Shown here piece by piece: positions 1 to 5,933 of a stretch of DNA of 8,274 nucleotides (position 1 is the first letter of the stretch; each line of letters opens with the position of its first letter). The stretch is taken from positions 1 to 8,274 of the forward strand of contig CAMZCW010000096.1 in the NCBI GenBank assembly GCA_947305045.1, in the 5' to 3' direction. Under the pieces are notes generated by a model, which was not told the origin of the DNA, searched no databases, and was given only the letters and a program-made list of their open reading frames with translations. Position numbers and translations under genes: made by a program. This DNA comes from an uncultured Bacteroidales bacterium. Lineage in GTDB: Bacteria; Bacteroidota; Bacteroidia; Bacteroidales; UBA932.

Positions 1-2727
1 GGCTCCGTAAGCTGGGCCCCGGCCCGCATGGACCTGCAGACGCTTCCCAATTCCGTGTGCTCGGACCCGGCGCCGTGGAGCATCCAGCTGGTCTCCCATG
101 AGCCCCGCCACCAGGCGCAGCTGCAGATGGGAGAACGAAAGTATTTCAAGGCCTTCCGCTACATTATCGGCCAGGCATGGCATCCCGTGGCCTATCAGGT
201 TTTTCTGGGACATGCGCTGGGAGAAGGCGATGCCGTCACGGTGGAAACCGGCCTGTGGAACGGCACCCGCGCCCGCACGGCGGATTTCCTGAACTATTAC
301 CGTGTCGCACTGGACCAGGGAGACTACCGCAACTGGTTCCGCTGGCGCTATGACTCCTTCAAGCACTTCACGCCGGACCATTACAAAGTGGGGTACCTCA
401 CCGTGGCCGGTTCCCGCCTCCTGACCGGAAATCCCACCATCATGCATGAGAACGCGCAGAACGCCAGCAAACGGCCCTGGCTCCTTTCCCACAGCTTCCG
501 TAGCACACTCAAACGCAACGGTTTCCCGCACTTTAACGACGCCTTTCGCGCCATCCTGGATACGGTGAACCACGCTTGGCAGGCCGATGCCATCGCCCGC
601 GGACCGCTTATCCCGCAGGAGCAGTTTACCCCCGACGCGGCGCATCCCGTCTTTTACTGCTCGACCCAAATGGACAGCAACGGCACCCTTTTCGCCCTGC
701 GCGACGGATTTACGTATGCGCCGGAACTGGTGGCTATCCGGGACGGAATCGTGCGGCATGTCGCTTATATAAACGGGATGGATACGTCGCTTGCGTATGA
801 CCCCAACCTGAATCGGCTCTACTTCATGGAAGCGCGTTCGCATCCGCGCTGGAAGCTCGCCGGAGAGCGCGTTGTGGCCTATTATGACCTGGGCACCGGG
901 AAGCTGCATGACCTTGCCACCGGGCACCATTACCAGAATGCACAGCCCTCGGGAGACGGCTCGCGCATTGCCGTGGCGGAATATATGCCCGGCGGGGAGA
1001 ACTACGTGGTGCTGTTATCGGCACGGGATGGTTCCGTGCTGGCCCGTACGCGCGTCCCGGACGGCTTCCAGCCCACGGAATTCGGCTGGATAGGGGATAC
1101 GCTGTACACATCGGCCATCTCTGTAGGCGGCTACGGCATTTACCAGGTGGTGCCCCAGTGGCAGGAAATCCTGGCACCAAGCATCCAGAAGGTGACCAAT
1201 CTGGGCGGCAACGAAGACTACCTGGAGTGGGTATCGGACCCCACCGGCACCAACGAATTTTATCGTTTCTATCCCTCCACCGGACGGCTTTTGCAAATGA
1301 CCAGCAGCCGTTATGGCGTAGTGGACGTGATTACGGACGATAAAGACATGATCGCGACCACCACCACCCTCAACGGCGAGCACCTTTTCCGCACGCCGCT
1401 GGATTCCCTAAGGCCGCGGGAGGTGCGTTTTGCCGATGTAGCCCCGCATTTCCTTGCCGATACCATCACCGCGCAGGAACAGGCGCTGGGGCCGGGGCCG
1501 GACTTATCCCAGCCCGTTGCGCTCAGCAAGCCCAAACGCTACTACAAGTGGGGAAACCTGCTGCGGCTGCATTCCTGGCTGCCGCTGTATGTGAACTACG
1601 ATGCCGTGAAGGATGGTTCCATGGACTTTACCTACAAAACGGCTTCTATCGGCCTTACGGGCTTTTTCCAAAATTCCCTGGGGACGCTGTACGGCATGGC
1701 GGGATACAGTCTCCACCGCAGTCCGGACAACCGGGCCAACTGGCGGAACGCCTTTCATGCCAAACTGGTATATGCGGGGCAGTATCCGGTCTTTGAGGCC
1801 TCGCTGGACCTGGGAGACCGGGCCGCCCGGCATGTGTTCCTGAACCGTTTTGCCGATGGCGCCAAGCAGGAATTAGGCACGGGGTATTACCTTCGGAACG
1901 CACCGCTGGTGGAGGTTTCCGCACGCGTGTATGTGCCGCTCTCCTGGCACAAATATGGTCTCAATTACGGCTTTGTACCCCAGGTGCGGTATACCCTTAC
2001 CAACAACTGGCTCTCTACCGAGCCCGTTTTGTGGGAGGCCCCGGACCGCTTCGAAGGCTTGCCCGCCCATTATAAACTGGCCGGCATGGGGGGTGACGCT
2101 TCCGTGCTCATGCAGCGCTTCAGTGCATCGGCCCGTGGCTATGTCACCTTGCCCCGGGAGGAGAATCAAGTCTTTCCCCGCTGGGGCATTGGCCTGGAGG
2201 CGGGCGGTTCCTTCCGTCCTTCGCTGGATAAGGTGTTCATGCCCAGTATCTTTGGCTATCTGTACGGGTATTTGCCCGGCTTCTCCCGCACGCAGGGTAT
2301 CCGCCTCACCGCCATGGTGCAGCAGCAGCTCACCCCGGGCACCGGACTGTATTTCGGGGAGCTGGGAGCCAATGTGCTCCCGCGCGGTTTTGAAAGTGAT
2401 GCCCTTCAGGCGGTGGCCCAGGCCAGCCCCTTCCAGTTTAAGCTGACGGCCGACTATGCCATCCCCATCTATGTGGGAGACTGGTACATCCCCGGGGTGG
2501 CCCACATCCGCAACTTTGTGCTCACCCCGCACGGGGACTACATGGGCCTCTCCGGCGGCAATCTCTGGAGCGCCGGAGCAGACTTCACGGCAGAGCTGAC
2601 CAAACTCATCCTGCCCTTCAACTCTTCTCTGGGGGTTTCCTTCAGCTACCTTGGCGGCTCTTTCTACGCTGGCAGCGGCCAGGAGCGACCTTGGTCTGTG
2701 GAGCTCATCTTTGGCATGGACTTCTAA
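1..2727 (+). CDS. Outer-membrane protein: gluzincin-like peptidase, beta-propeller and C-terminal beta-barrel (5' truncated)
   Basis: The reading frame is open from base 1, and sequence that looks like part of the protein precedes the first ATG (28), so the true start lies outside the window. Residues here are counted from that ATG. An N-terminal zinc-peptidase region carries H24-E25-P26-R27-H28 and, 38 residues on, an E66-G-D-A-V motif, the spacing expected of a peptidase-MA-like gluzincin whose third zinc ligand is a Glu. The PDHYKVGY stretch near 116-123 also resembles this family. Residues about 200-460 have blade-like repeats of a TolB/WD40-type propeller. From about 505 (YYKWGNLL onward) the sequence alternates aromatic and polar strands, consistent with a beta-barrel, and it ends in Phe (LIFGMDF), the usual signal for barrel insertion. 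Cell location is inferred as outer membrane; substrate unknown. The proline inside HExxH is odd and may mean lost or altered catalysis. Family assignment is from recalled Bacteroidales homologues and is fairly sure; activity is not. Confidence 0.78.
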   Translation, partial: GSVSWAPARMDLQTLPNSVCSDPAPWSIQLVSHEPRHQAQLQMGERKYFKAFRYIIGQAWHPVAYQVFLGHALGEGDAVTVETGLWNGTRARTADFLNYYRVALDQGDYRNWFRWRYDSFKHFTPDHYKVGYLTVAGSRLLTGNPTIMHENAQNASKRPWLLSHSFRSTLKRNGFPHFNDAFRAILDTVNHAWQADAIARGPLIPQEQFTPDAAHPVFYCSTQMDSNGTLFALRDGFTYAPELVAIRDGIVRHVAYINGMDTSLAYDPNLNRLYFMEARSHPRWKLAGERVVAYYDLGTGKLHDLATGHHYQNAQPSGDGSRIAVAEYMPGGENYVVLLSARDGSVLARTRVPDGFQPTEFGWIGDTLYTSAISVGGYGIYQVVPQWQEILAPSIQKVTNLGGNEDYLEWVSDPTGTNEFYRFYPSTGRLLQMTSSRYGVVDVITDDKDMIATTTTLNGEHLFRTPLDSLRPREVRFADVAPHFLADTITAQEQALGPGPDLSQPVALSKPKRYYKWGNLLRLHSWLPLYVNYDAVKDGSMDFTYKTASIGLTGFFQNSLGTLYGMAGYSLHRSPDNRANWRNAFHAKLVYAGQYPVFEASLDLGDRAARHVFLNRFADGAKQELGTGYYLRNAPLVEVSARVYVPLSWHKYGLNYGFVPQVRYTLTNNWLSTEPVLWEAPDRFEGLPAHYKLAGMGGDASVLMQRFSASARGYVTLPREENQVFPRWGIGLEAGGSFRPSLDKVFMPSIFGYLYGYLPGFSRTQGIRLTAMVQQQLTPGTGLYFGELGANVLPRGFESDALQAVAQASPFQFKLTADYAIPIYVGDWYIPGVAHIRNFVLTPHGDYMGLSGGNLWSAGADFTAELTKLILPFNSSLGVSFSYLGGSFYAGSGQERPWSVELIFGMDF

Positions 2728-2744
2728 TCCGGCCCTCATCCCTG

Positions 2745-2810
2745 TTTCGGGCTCTTTTTGAGGACTCGTTTGGGCCCTCTCGTCCTTGCTTTGGGCCGTT
2801 TTTGAGGACG
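2745..2810. repeat. Short imperfect direct and inverted repeats after the outer-membrane gene
   Basis: Two imperfect copies of a roughly 20-nt segment (2745-2765 and 2790-2809) share a TTTsGGC start and end TTTTTGAGGAC. A third TTTGGGCC start occurs at 2769. AGGAC at 2761-2765 can pair with GTCCT at 2782-2786, and CGTCCT at 2781-2786 can instead pair with AGGACG at 2805-2810, so two mutually exclusive hairpins are possible. This could be the 3' end of the upstream transcript, but neither hairpin is followed by a clean T-run. No gene is visible between 2728 and the thyA start. Confidence 0.4.
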
Positions 2811-2830
2811 AAACTACTCTCCCCTGGACG

Positions 2831-2886
2831 TTAAAGCACAGTATAGTGGCTCAGAGCGTATTCTGGCAGGGGTCGATGTGCTTTAA
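2831..2886 (+). repeat. Palindrome-ended 56-nt repeat, array A copy 1
   Basis: Begins TTAAAGCACA and ends TGTGCTTTAA, a perfect 10-bp inverted pair. Inside, CAGA and TCTG flank a 6-nt loop. Adding the neighbouring GC on each side gives a 6-bp stem with one bulged T. The start of this copy is 103 nt beyond the upstream stop codon. It is followed by a 19-nt separator containing the palindrome CCCCGGGG. Confidence 0.9.
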
Positions 2887-2905
2887 TGAACCCCGGGGAG
2901 GGTGA

Positions 2906-2961
2906 TTAAAGCACAGTATAGTGGCTCAGAGCGTATTTTGGCAGAGGTCGGTGTGCTTTAA
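2906..2961 (+). repeat. Palindrome-ended 56-nt repeat, array A copy 2
   Basis: Same orientation as copy 1, with starts exactly 75 nt apart. Both 10-nt ends are unchanged. Inside, the TCTG arm reads TTTG, which still pairs with CAGA through a G-T (G-U in RNA) wobble on this strand. It is followed by a second separator, 2962-2980, almost identical to 2887-2905. Confidence 0.9.
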
Positions 2962-2980
2962 TGGACCCCGGGGAGGGTGA

Positions 2981-2991
2981 GCTTTAACGGG
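2981..2991 (+). repeat. Remnant of a repeat end in array A
   Basis: The 11-nt string GCTTTAACGGG is the exact complement of the separator/repeat junction seen at copies 4-6 of array B (CCCGTTAAAGC). It begins directly after the second array A separator, where a third unit would be expected. It therefore looks like a deleted copy of which only the end survives. The match is short, so chance is possible, but its position in register argues against that. Confidence 0.5.
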
Positions 2992-3009
2992 ATAGACAAG
3001 GGGAGGGCA

Positions 3010-3040
3010 TTGGGGAAATGAAAATAATTGCGTACATTTG
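3010..3040 (+). promoter_or_regulatory. Bacteroidota-type promoter for thyA-folA-galM
   Basis: TACATTTG at 3033-3040 matches the Bacteroidota -7 consensus TAnnTTTG exactly. A TTG at 3010-3012 lies 20 nt upstream, near the expected position of the -33 element. The predicted transcript start lies only a few bases after 3040, at or just before the thyA ATG at 3045, so the mRNA may be leaderless or nearly so. The elements are seen directly; promoter activity is inferred. Confidence 0.62.
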
Positions 3041-3044
3041 TAGT

Positions 3045-3839
3045 ATGCGACAGTACCTAGACCTCCTGCAACATATCCGGGAACACGGTGCCATGAAAGA
3101 AGACCGCACCGGGACGGGCACCCAGAGTGTGTTCGGCTACCAGATGCGGTTCAATCTGGCCGATGGTTTTCCGCTCCTGACCACCAAAAAAGTGCATCTT
3201 AAGTCCATTATCTATGAACTTTTGTGGTTCATTTCCGGCGACACCAACGTGCACTGGCTGCAGGAGCATGGGGTCACTATTTGGGACGAATGGGCCGGCC
3301 CGGACGGAGAACTGGGACCGGTGTACGGTCACCAGTGGCGTTCCTGGCCCGCGCCGGACGGGCGCAGCATCGACCAGCTGGGCCAAGTGATTGAGCAAAT
3401 CAAGCGTAACCCGGACTCCCGCCGCCTGCTGGTGAGCGCCTGGAACCCCGGGGAGGTGGACCGCATGGCTCTCCCTCCTTGCCATTGCCTGTTCCAGTTT
3501 TATGTGGCCGATGGCAAACTCTCCTGCCAGCTGTATCAGCGCAGCGCAGACGTTTTCCTGGGTGTGCCGTTCAACATTGCCTCCTATGCCCTCCTCACCC
3601 TTATGATTGCCCAGGAGTGCGGCCTGCAGCCCGGTGAGTTTATTCACACGACGGGGGACACCCACCTGTACAGGAACCATTTTGAGCAGGCGGCTCTGCA
3701 GCTGACCCGGGAGCCGCGGAAACTGCCCGTCATGCGCCTGAACCCGGAGGTGAAGTCCGTCTTTGACTTCAAGTACGAGGACTTCACGCTGGAAGGGTAC
3801 GACCCCTGGCCGGCCATCAAGGCGCCGGTGGCGGTGTGA
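3045..3839 (+). CDS. thyA: Thymidylate synthase
   Basis: Makes dTMP from dUMP using 5,10-methylene-tetrahydrofolate as carbon and hydride donor, releasing dihydrofolate; cytosolic homodimer. Starting at MRQYLDLL gives 264 residues, the same length as E. coli ThyA and in the same numbering. The phosphate-binding Arg is in DRTGTGT (R21), R126-R127 are in DSRR, the catalytic nucleophile is C146 in PPCH, and D169 and N177 match the dUMP-binding residues. [16 protein letters not shown] is a near-exact family signature. An in-frame ATG at 3018 would add nine residues not found in the family and would span the -7 promoter element, so 3045 is preferred. folA, whose product recycles the dihydrofolate, follows after 57 nt with no visible terminator or new promoter, so the genes are probably co-transcribed. 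All key residues are present and I am very sure of the function. Confidence 0.97.
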   Translation: MRQYLDLLQHIREHGAMKEDRTGTGTQSVFGYQMRFNLADGFPLLTTKKVHLKSIIYELLWFISGDTNVHWLQEHGVTIWDEWAGPDGELGPVYGHQWRSWPAPDGRSIDQLGQVIEQIKRNPDSRRLLVSAWNPGEVDRMALPPCHCLFQFYVADGKLSCQLYQRSADVFLGVPFNIASYALLTLMIAQECGLQPGEFIHTTGDTHLYRNHFEQAALQLTREPRKLPVMRLNPEVKSVFDFKYEDFTLEGYDPWPAIKAPVAV

Positions 3840-3896
3840 GATACGCTCGCTCCGCTCGATGTACAAAAGGGCACATAGAATGACTAAATAGAAGCT

Positions 3897-4394
3897 ATGC
3901 AAAAGTGTTTAATCGTGGCCGTGGGCCAGAACCATGAAATTGGCGTGAAGGGTGCCTTGCCTTGGCACATCTCCGCCGATTTACAATATTTCAAGCGCAC
4001 CACCAGGGGTTTTCCCGTGATCATGGGACGCACCACGTATTTTTCCCTGCCCGTTCGGCCGCTGCCGGGGCGCAAGAATATCGTCCTGAACCTGGGCGGA
4101 GACCCTATCCCTGAGGTTACCTGCGTGTACTCCTTCGAGGAGGCGTATGCGGCGGCAGAGGCTACCGGCGCGGAAAAGTGCTTTGTCATGGGCGGCGCAT
4201 CCGTGTACAAGGCCGCCCTGCCGGAGATGGACCTGCTGTACATCACCCATGTGCATGCGTCCGTTCCCGAGGCCGATGTCTTTTTCCCCGCCATCGACCC
4301 GCAAATCTGGGAGCGGGAGAGTACCTCGGAAACCTTCACGGACCCGGAAACCGGCTATGAGTTTGAATTTGTGATTTATCGAAAAAGAATATGA
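3897..4394 (+). CDS. folA: Dihydrofolate reductase
   Basis: Reduces dihydrofolate to tetrahydrofolate with NADPH, regenerating the cofactor that ThyA oxidises; cytosolic. The protein has 165 residues, near the usual size of about 160. It shows the substrate-loop motif IGVKGALPWH (residues 15-24), the catalytic acid D28 in SADLQYFK, the NADPH-binding stretch PVIMGRTTY (40-48), RPLPGRKN (54-61), and the glycine pair G99-G100 in FVMGGASVY. This is the trimethoprim-target chromosomal type, with nothing suggesting a plasmid resistance variant. The start is preceded by an A-rich stretch with no Shine-Dalgarno sequence, normal for Bacteroidota. The stop codon overlaps the galM start in ATGA, suggesting translational coupling. 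Confidence 0.96.
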   Translation: MQKCLIVAVGQNHEIGVKGALPWHISADLQYFKRTTRGFPVIMGRTTYFSLPVRPLPGRKNIVLNLGGDPIPEVTCVYSFEEAYAAAEATGAEKCFVMGGASVYKAALPEMDLLYITHVHASVPEADVFFPAIDPQIWERESTSETFTDPETGYEFEFVIYRKRI

Positions 4395-5437
4395 TTACCA
4401 AGGAGTTATGGGGCACTTTGCCCGGCGGAAAAGACGTTTTCCTGTACACCCTCAAAAATGCATCGGGCGCGTATGTGCAGCTCGCGAGCATCGGCGCGGC
4501 CATCGTCCGCATTGTGGTGCCGGACCGCGACAGCAAGCTGGAGGACGTGGTTATCGGCTATAAAAATCCGGCCGATTACCTGGCCGACGGTCCCTGCTGC
4601 GGGAAAATTCCCGGGCGTTTTGCCAACCGTATCGGCAAGGGAAAATTCACCTTGGACGGCGTGGAATATACCTTACCCATCAACAACGGTCCCAACCACC
4701 TGCACGGCGGCCCGGACGGCTTCCAGAACCAGGTTTGGGAAAGCCGTATAGAGGGCGATGCCGTGGAATTCATGTATTTTTCGGCCGATGGTGAGGCCGG
4801 CTACCCCGGCAACCTGAAGGTGGTGGCACACTACTCCTGGGGGGAAGACAACTCCCTCAAGCTGGTGATGACCGCCGAAACCGATAAACCCACCGTGGTG
4901 AACCTCACCAACCACGTGTACGTGAACCTGGACGGAGAGGCTTCCGGCAGCGTTCTTAAGCACAAGCTGGAGCTCAACGCCTCCCAGTGGCTGCCCACGG
5001 ACGAGACACTCATCCCCGTCGGCGAACCGCAGGATGTGGCCGGCACACCCATGGACTTTGTGGAGGCCAAGGAGATCGGCCAGGATATTCAGGCCGATTT
5101 CCCCGCGCTCAAATATGGCAAGGGCTACGACAATTGCTATCTGATCGATGGTGCCATGCCCGGACAGCTTTGCTCCGCGGCAGAGTTATGGGGTGCTACT
5201 TCCGGCCGCCACATGGAAGTGCTTACCACCCAGCCCGCCGTGCAGGTGTACACCGGCAACTGGCTGGTGGGCTGCCCTGCAGGCAAGACGGGCCGCGCAT
5301 ACCAGGACTACGACGCCGTGGCCATTGAGTGCCAGCACTGCCCGGACTCTCCCAACCGGCCGGACTTCCCCTCCACCGTCCTTCGCCCCGGCGAAGTGTT
5401 CGAGGAAGCCATCATCTGGGCCTTTGACGCCAGGTAG
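4391..5437 (+). CDS. galM: Aldose 1-epimerase (mutarotase)
   Basis: Interconverts the alpha and beta anomers of hexoses such as galactose and glucose, usually feeding the Leloir pathway. The protein has 348 residues, the normal family length. Visible signatures are GRFANRI (75-81), NHLHGG with H105, NHVYVNLDG with H175, the substrate-binding D247 in GYDNCY, and E313 in AIECQHCPDSPN. These match the His, His, Asp and catalytic Glu of characterised GalM. No signal peptide is seen, so it is probably cytosolic, although some Bacteroidota relatives are exported. Its start overlaps the folA stop by 4 nt, so it is translated with the folate genes even though no galactose gene is in view. It is the last gene of the cluster and is followed by a probable terminator. 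Confidence 0.95.
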   Translation: MITKELWGTLPGGKDVFLYTLKNASGAYVQLASIGAAIVRIVVPDRDSKLEDVVIGYKNPADYLADGPCCGKIPGRFANRIGKGKFTLDGVEYTLPINNGPNHLHGGPDGFQNQVWESRIEGDAVEFMYFSADGEAGYPGNLKVVAHYSWGEDNSLKLVMTAETDKPTVVNLTNHVYVNLDGEASGSVLKHKLELNASQWLPTDETLIPVGEPQDVAGTPMDFVEAKEIGQDIQADFPALKYGKGYDNCYLIDGAMPGQLCSAAELWGATSGRHMEVLTTQPAVQVYTGNWLVGCPAGKTGRAYQDYDAVAIECQHCPDSPNRPDFPSTVLRPGEVFEEAIIWAFDAR

Positions 5438-5465
5438 AGGTATCATTCCTTGTCATACCTTAAGT

Positions 5466-5491
5466 GTATCTCCTTCCCCGGAGATGCTTTT
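5466..5491 (+). terminator. Probable intrinsic terminator of thyA-folA-galM
   Basis: GTATCTCC (5466-5473) pairs with GGAGATGC (5480-5487), including one G-T wobble, around the 6-nt loop TTCCCC, and is directly followed by TTTT. It lies 28 nt after the galM stop. The T-run is short, so efficiency may be modest. On the opposite strand no T-run follows, so it would act mainly on galM transcripts. Confidence 0.6.
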
Positions 5492-5500
5492 GGTGTTGCC

Positions 5501-5516
5501 ATGGGGTCCTCCCCAT
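5501..5516. other. Small hairpin between galM terminator and array B
   Basis: ATGGGG and CCCCAT form a perfect 6-bp stem around TCCT, followed by TTTA on the + strand. It may back up the preceding terminator. The short stem and weak T-run make this tentative. Confidence 0.3.
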
Positions 5517-5521
5517 TTACA

Positions 5522-5543
5522 TCACCCTCCTTCCCGGGGTTCG
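5522..5543 (-). repeat. Separator-type sequence at the galM side of array B
   Basis: Read on the minus strand this 22-nt segment resembles the array A separators: it contains GAACCCCGGG and ends GAGGGTGA, with a few extra bases between. It is closer to the array A separators than to the other array B separators, which carry GGGTCCC instead. It adjoins copy 3 at 5544, which shows the homology between the arrays extends past the 56-nt core. Confidence 0.55.
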
Positions 5544-5599
5544 TTAAAGCACACCAACCCCTGCCAGAACACGCTCTGAGCCACTATGCTGTGCTTTAA
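5544..5599 (-). repeat. Palindrome-ended 56-nt repeat, array B copy 3
   Basis: Reverse-complement orientation relative to array A, with both 10-nt ends identical to every other copy and the inner CAGA/TCTG pair intact. Unique change: one base in the inner 6-nt loop. A 19-nt separator (5600-5618) follows. Confidence 0.9.
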
Positions 5600-5618
5600 T
5601 CACCCTCACAGGGACCCG

Positions 5619-5674
5619 TTAAAGCACACCGAACCCCGCCAGAATATGCTCTGAGCCACTATGCTGTGCTTTAA
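5619..5674 (-). repeat. Palindrome-ended 56-nt repeat, array B copy 4
   Basis: Starts 75 nt after copy 3. It differs from copy 5 at a single base in the inner loop, suggesting recent tandem duplication. The following separator (5675-5693) is identical to 5600-5618. Confidence 0.9.
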
Positions 5675-5693
5675 TCACCCTCACAGGGACCCG

Positions 5694-5749
5694 TTAAAGC
5701 ACACCGAACCCCGCCAGAATACGCTCTGAGCCACTATGCTGTGCTTTAA
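5694..5749 (-). repeat. Palindrome-ended 56-nt repeat, array B copy 5
   Basis: Starts 75 nt after copy 4, with ends and inner stem intact. The separator that follows (5750-5767) is 18 nt rather than 19 and differs slightly from the previous two. Confidence 0.9.
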
Positions 5750-5767
5750 TCACCCCCCAGGGACCCG

Positions 5768-5823
5768 TTAAAGCACACCAACCCCTGCCAGAATATGCTC
5801 TGAGCCACTATGCTGTGCTTTAA
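5768..5823 (-). repeat. Palindrome-ended 56-nt repeat, array B copy 6
   Basis: Last copy of the array, starting 74 nt after copy 5. It differs from copy 3 at two bases, both in the inner loop. On the minus strand it is the first copy met by transcription leaving the symporter genes, 110 nt past their stop codon. No separator follows on the right side. Confidence 0.9.
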
Positions 5824-5865
5824 TGGATGGACGGAAGGGAGGGAAGACGCAAGCCGGGCCTGCTG

Positions 5866-5901
5866 CCGCCACGGTCTGAGCCCAAAATGCGCCCGTGGCG
5901 G
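5866..5901. other. Perfect 9-bp stem-loop downstream of the symporter operon
   Basis: CCGCCACGG (5866-5874) and CCGTGGCGG (5893-5901) are exact complements around an 18-nt loop. The stem sits between the symporter stop codon and array B. No T-run follows on the minus strand, so it is not a classical intrinsic terminator. It could protect the 3' end or assist factor-dependent termination. I see no gene between 5824 and 5933. Confidence 0.5.
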
Positions 5902-5933
5902 GACCGAAGAAACATGGAACGGAAGGAAGCCCG

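Noticed and set aside
1873..2739. 288-residue minus-strand open frame
   Set aside because: It is antisense to the beta-barrel part of the outer-membrane gene, shows no recognisable domain, and is explained by GC-rich codon use on the real strand.
3018..3044. Earlier thyA start at 3018
   Set aside because: It adds nine residues absent from the family and covers the -7 promoter element. The start at 3045 gives the exact canonical length and numbering.
3057..3902. 281-residue minus-strand open frame
   Set aside because: It lies antisense across thyA, whose every catalytic residue is intact on the plus strand. The reverse frame shows no family features.
5544..5823. CRISPR array
   Set aside because: The repeats are 56 nt and palindrome-ended, the separators are only 18-19 nt and nearly identical to one another, and no cas gene is present. 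True spacers would be unrelated sequences.
2831..5823. Integron attC sites
   Set aside because: The size and the bulged inner stem are suggestive, but the ends read GTTAAAG...CTTTAAT. This does not match the RYYYAAC...GTTRRRY order of attC, and there are no gene cassettes or integrase.
2831..5823. MITE or IS-derived insertions using TTAA targets
   Set aside because: Both ends carry TTAA and a terminal inverted repeat, but the copies recur in tandem at a fixed 75-nt period including separators. That fits unit duplication better than repeated insertion. No transposase is in view, so this remains possible only for the founding copy.
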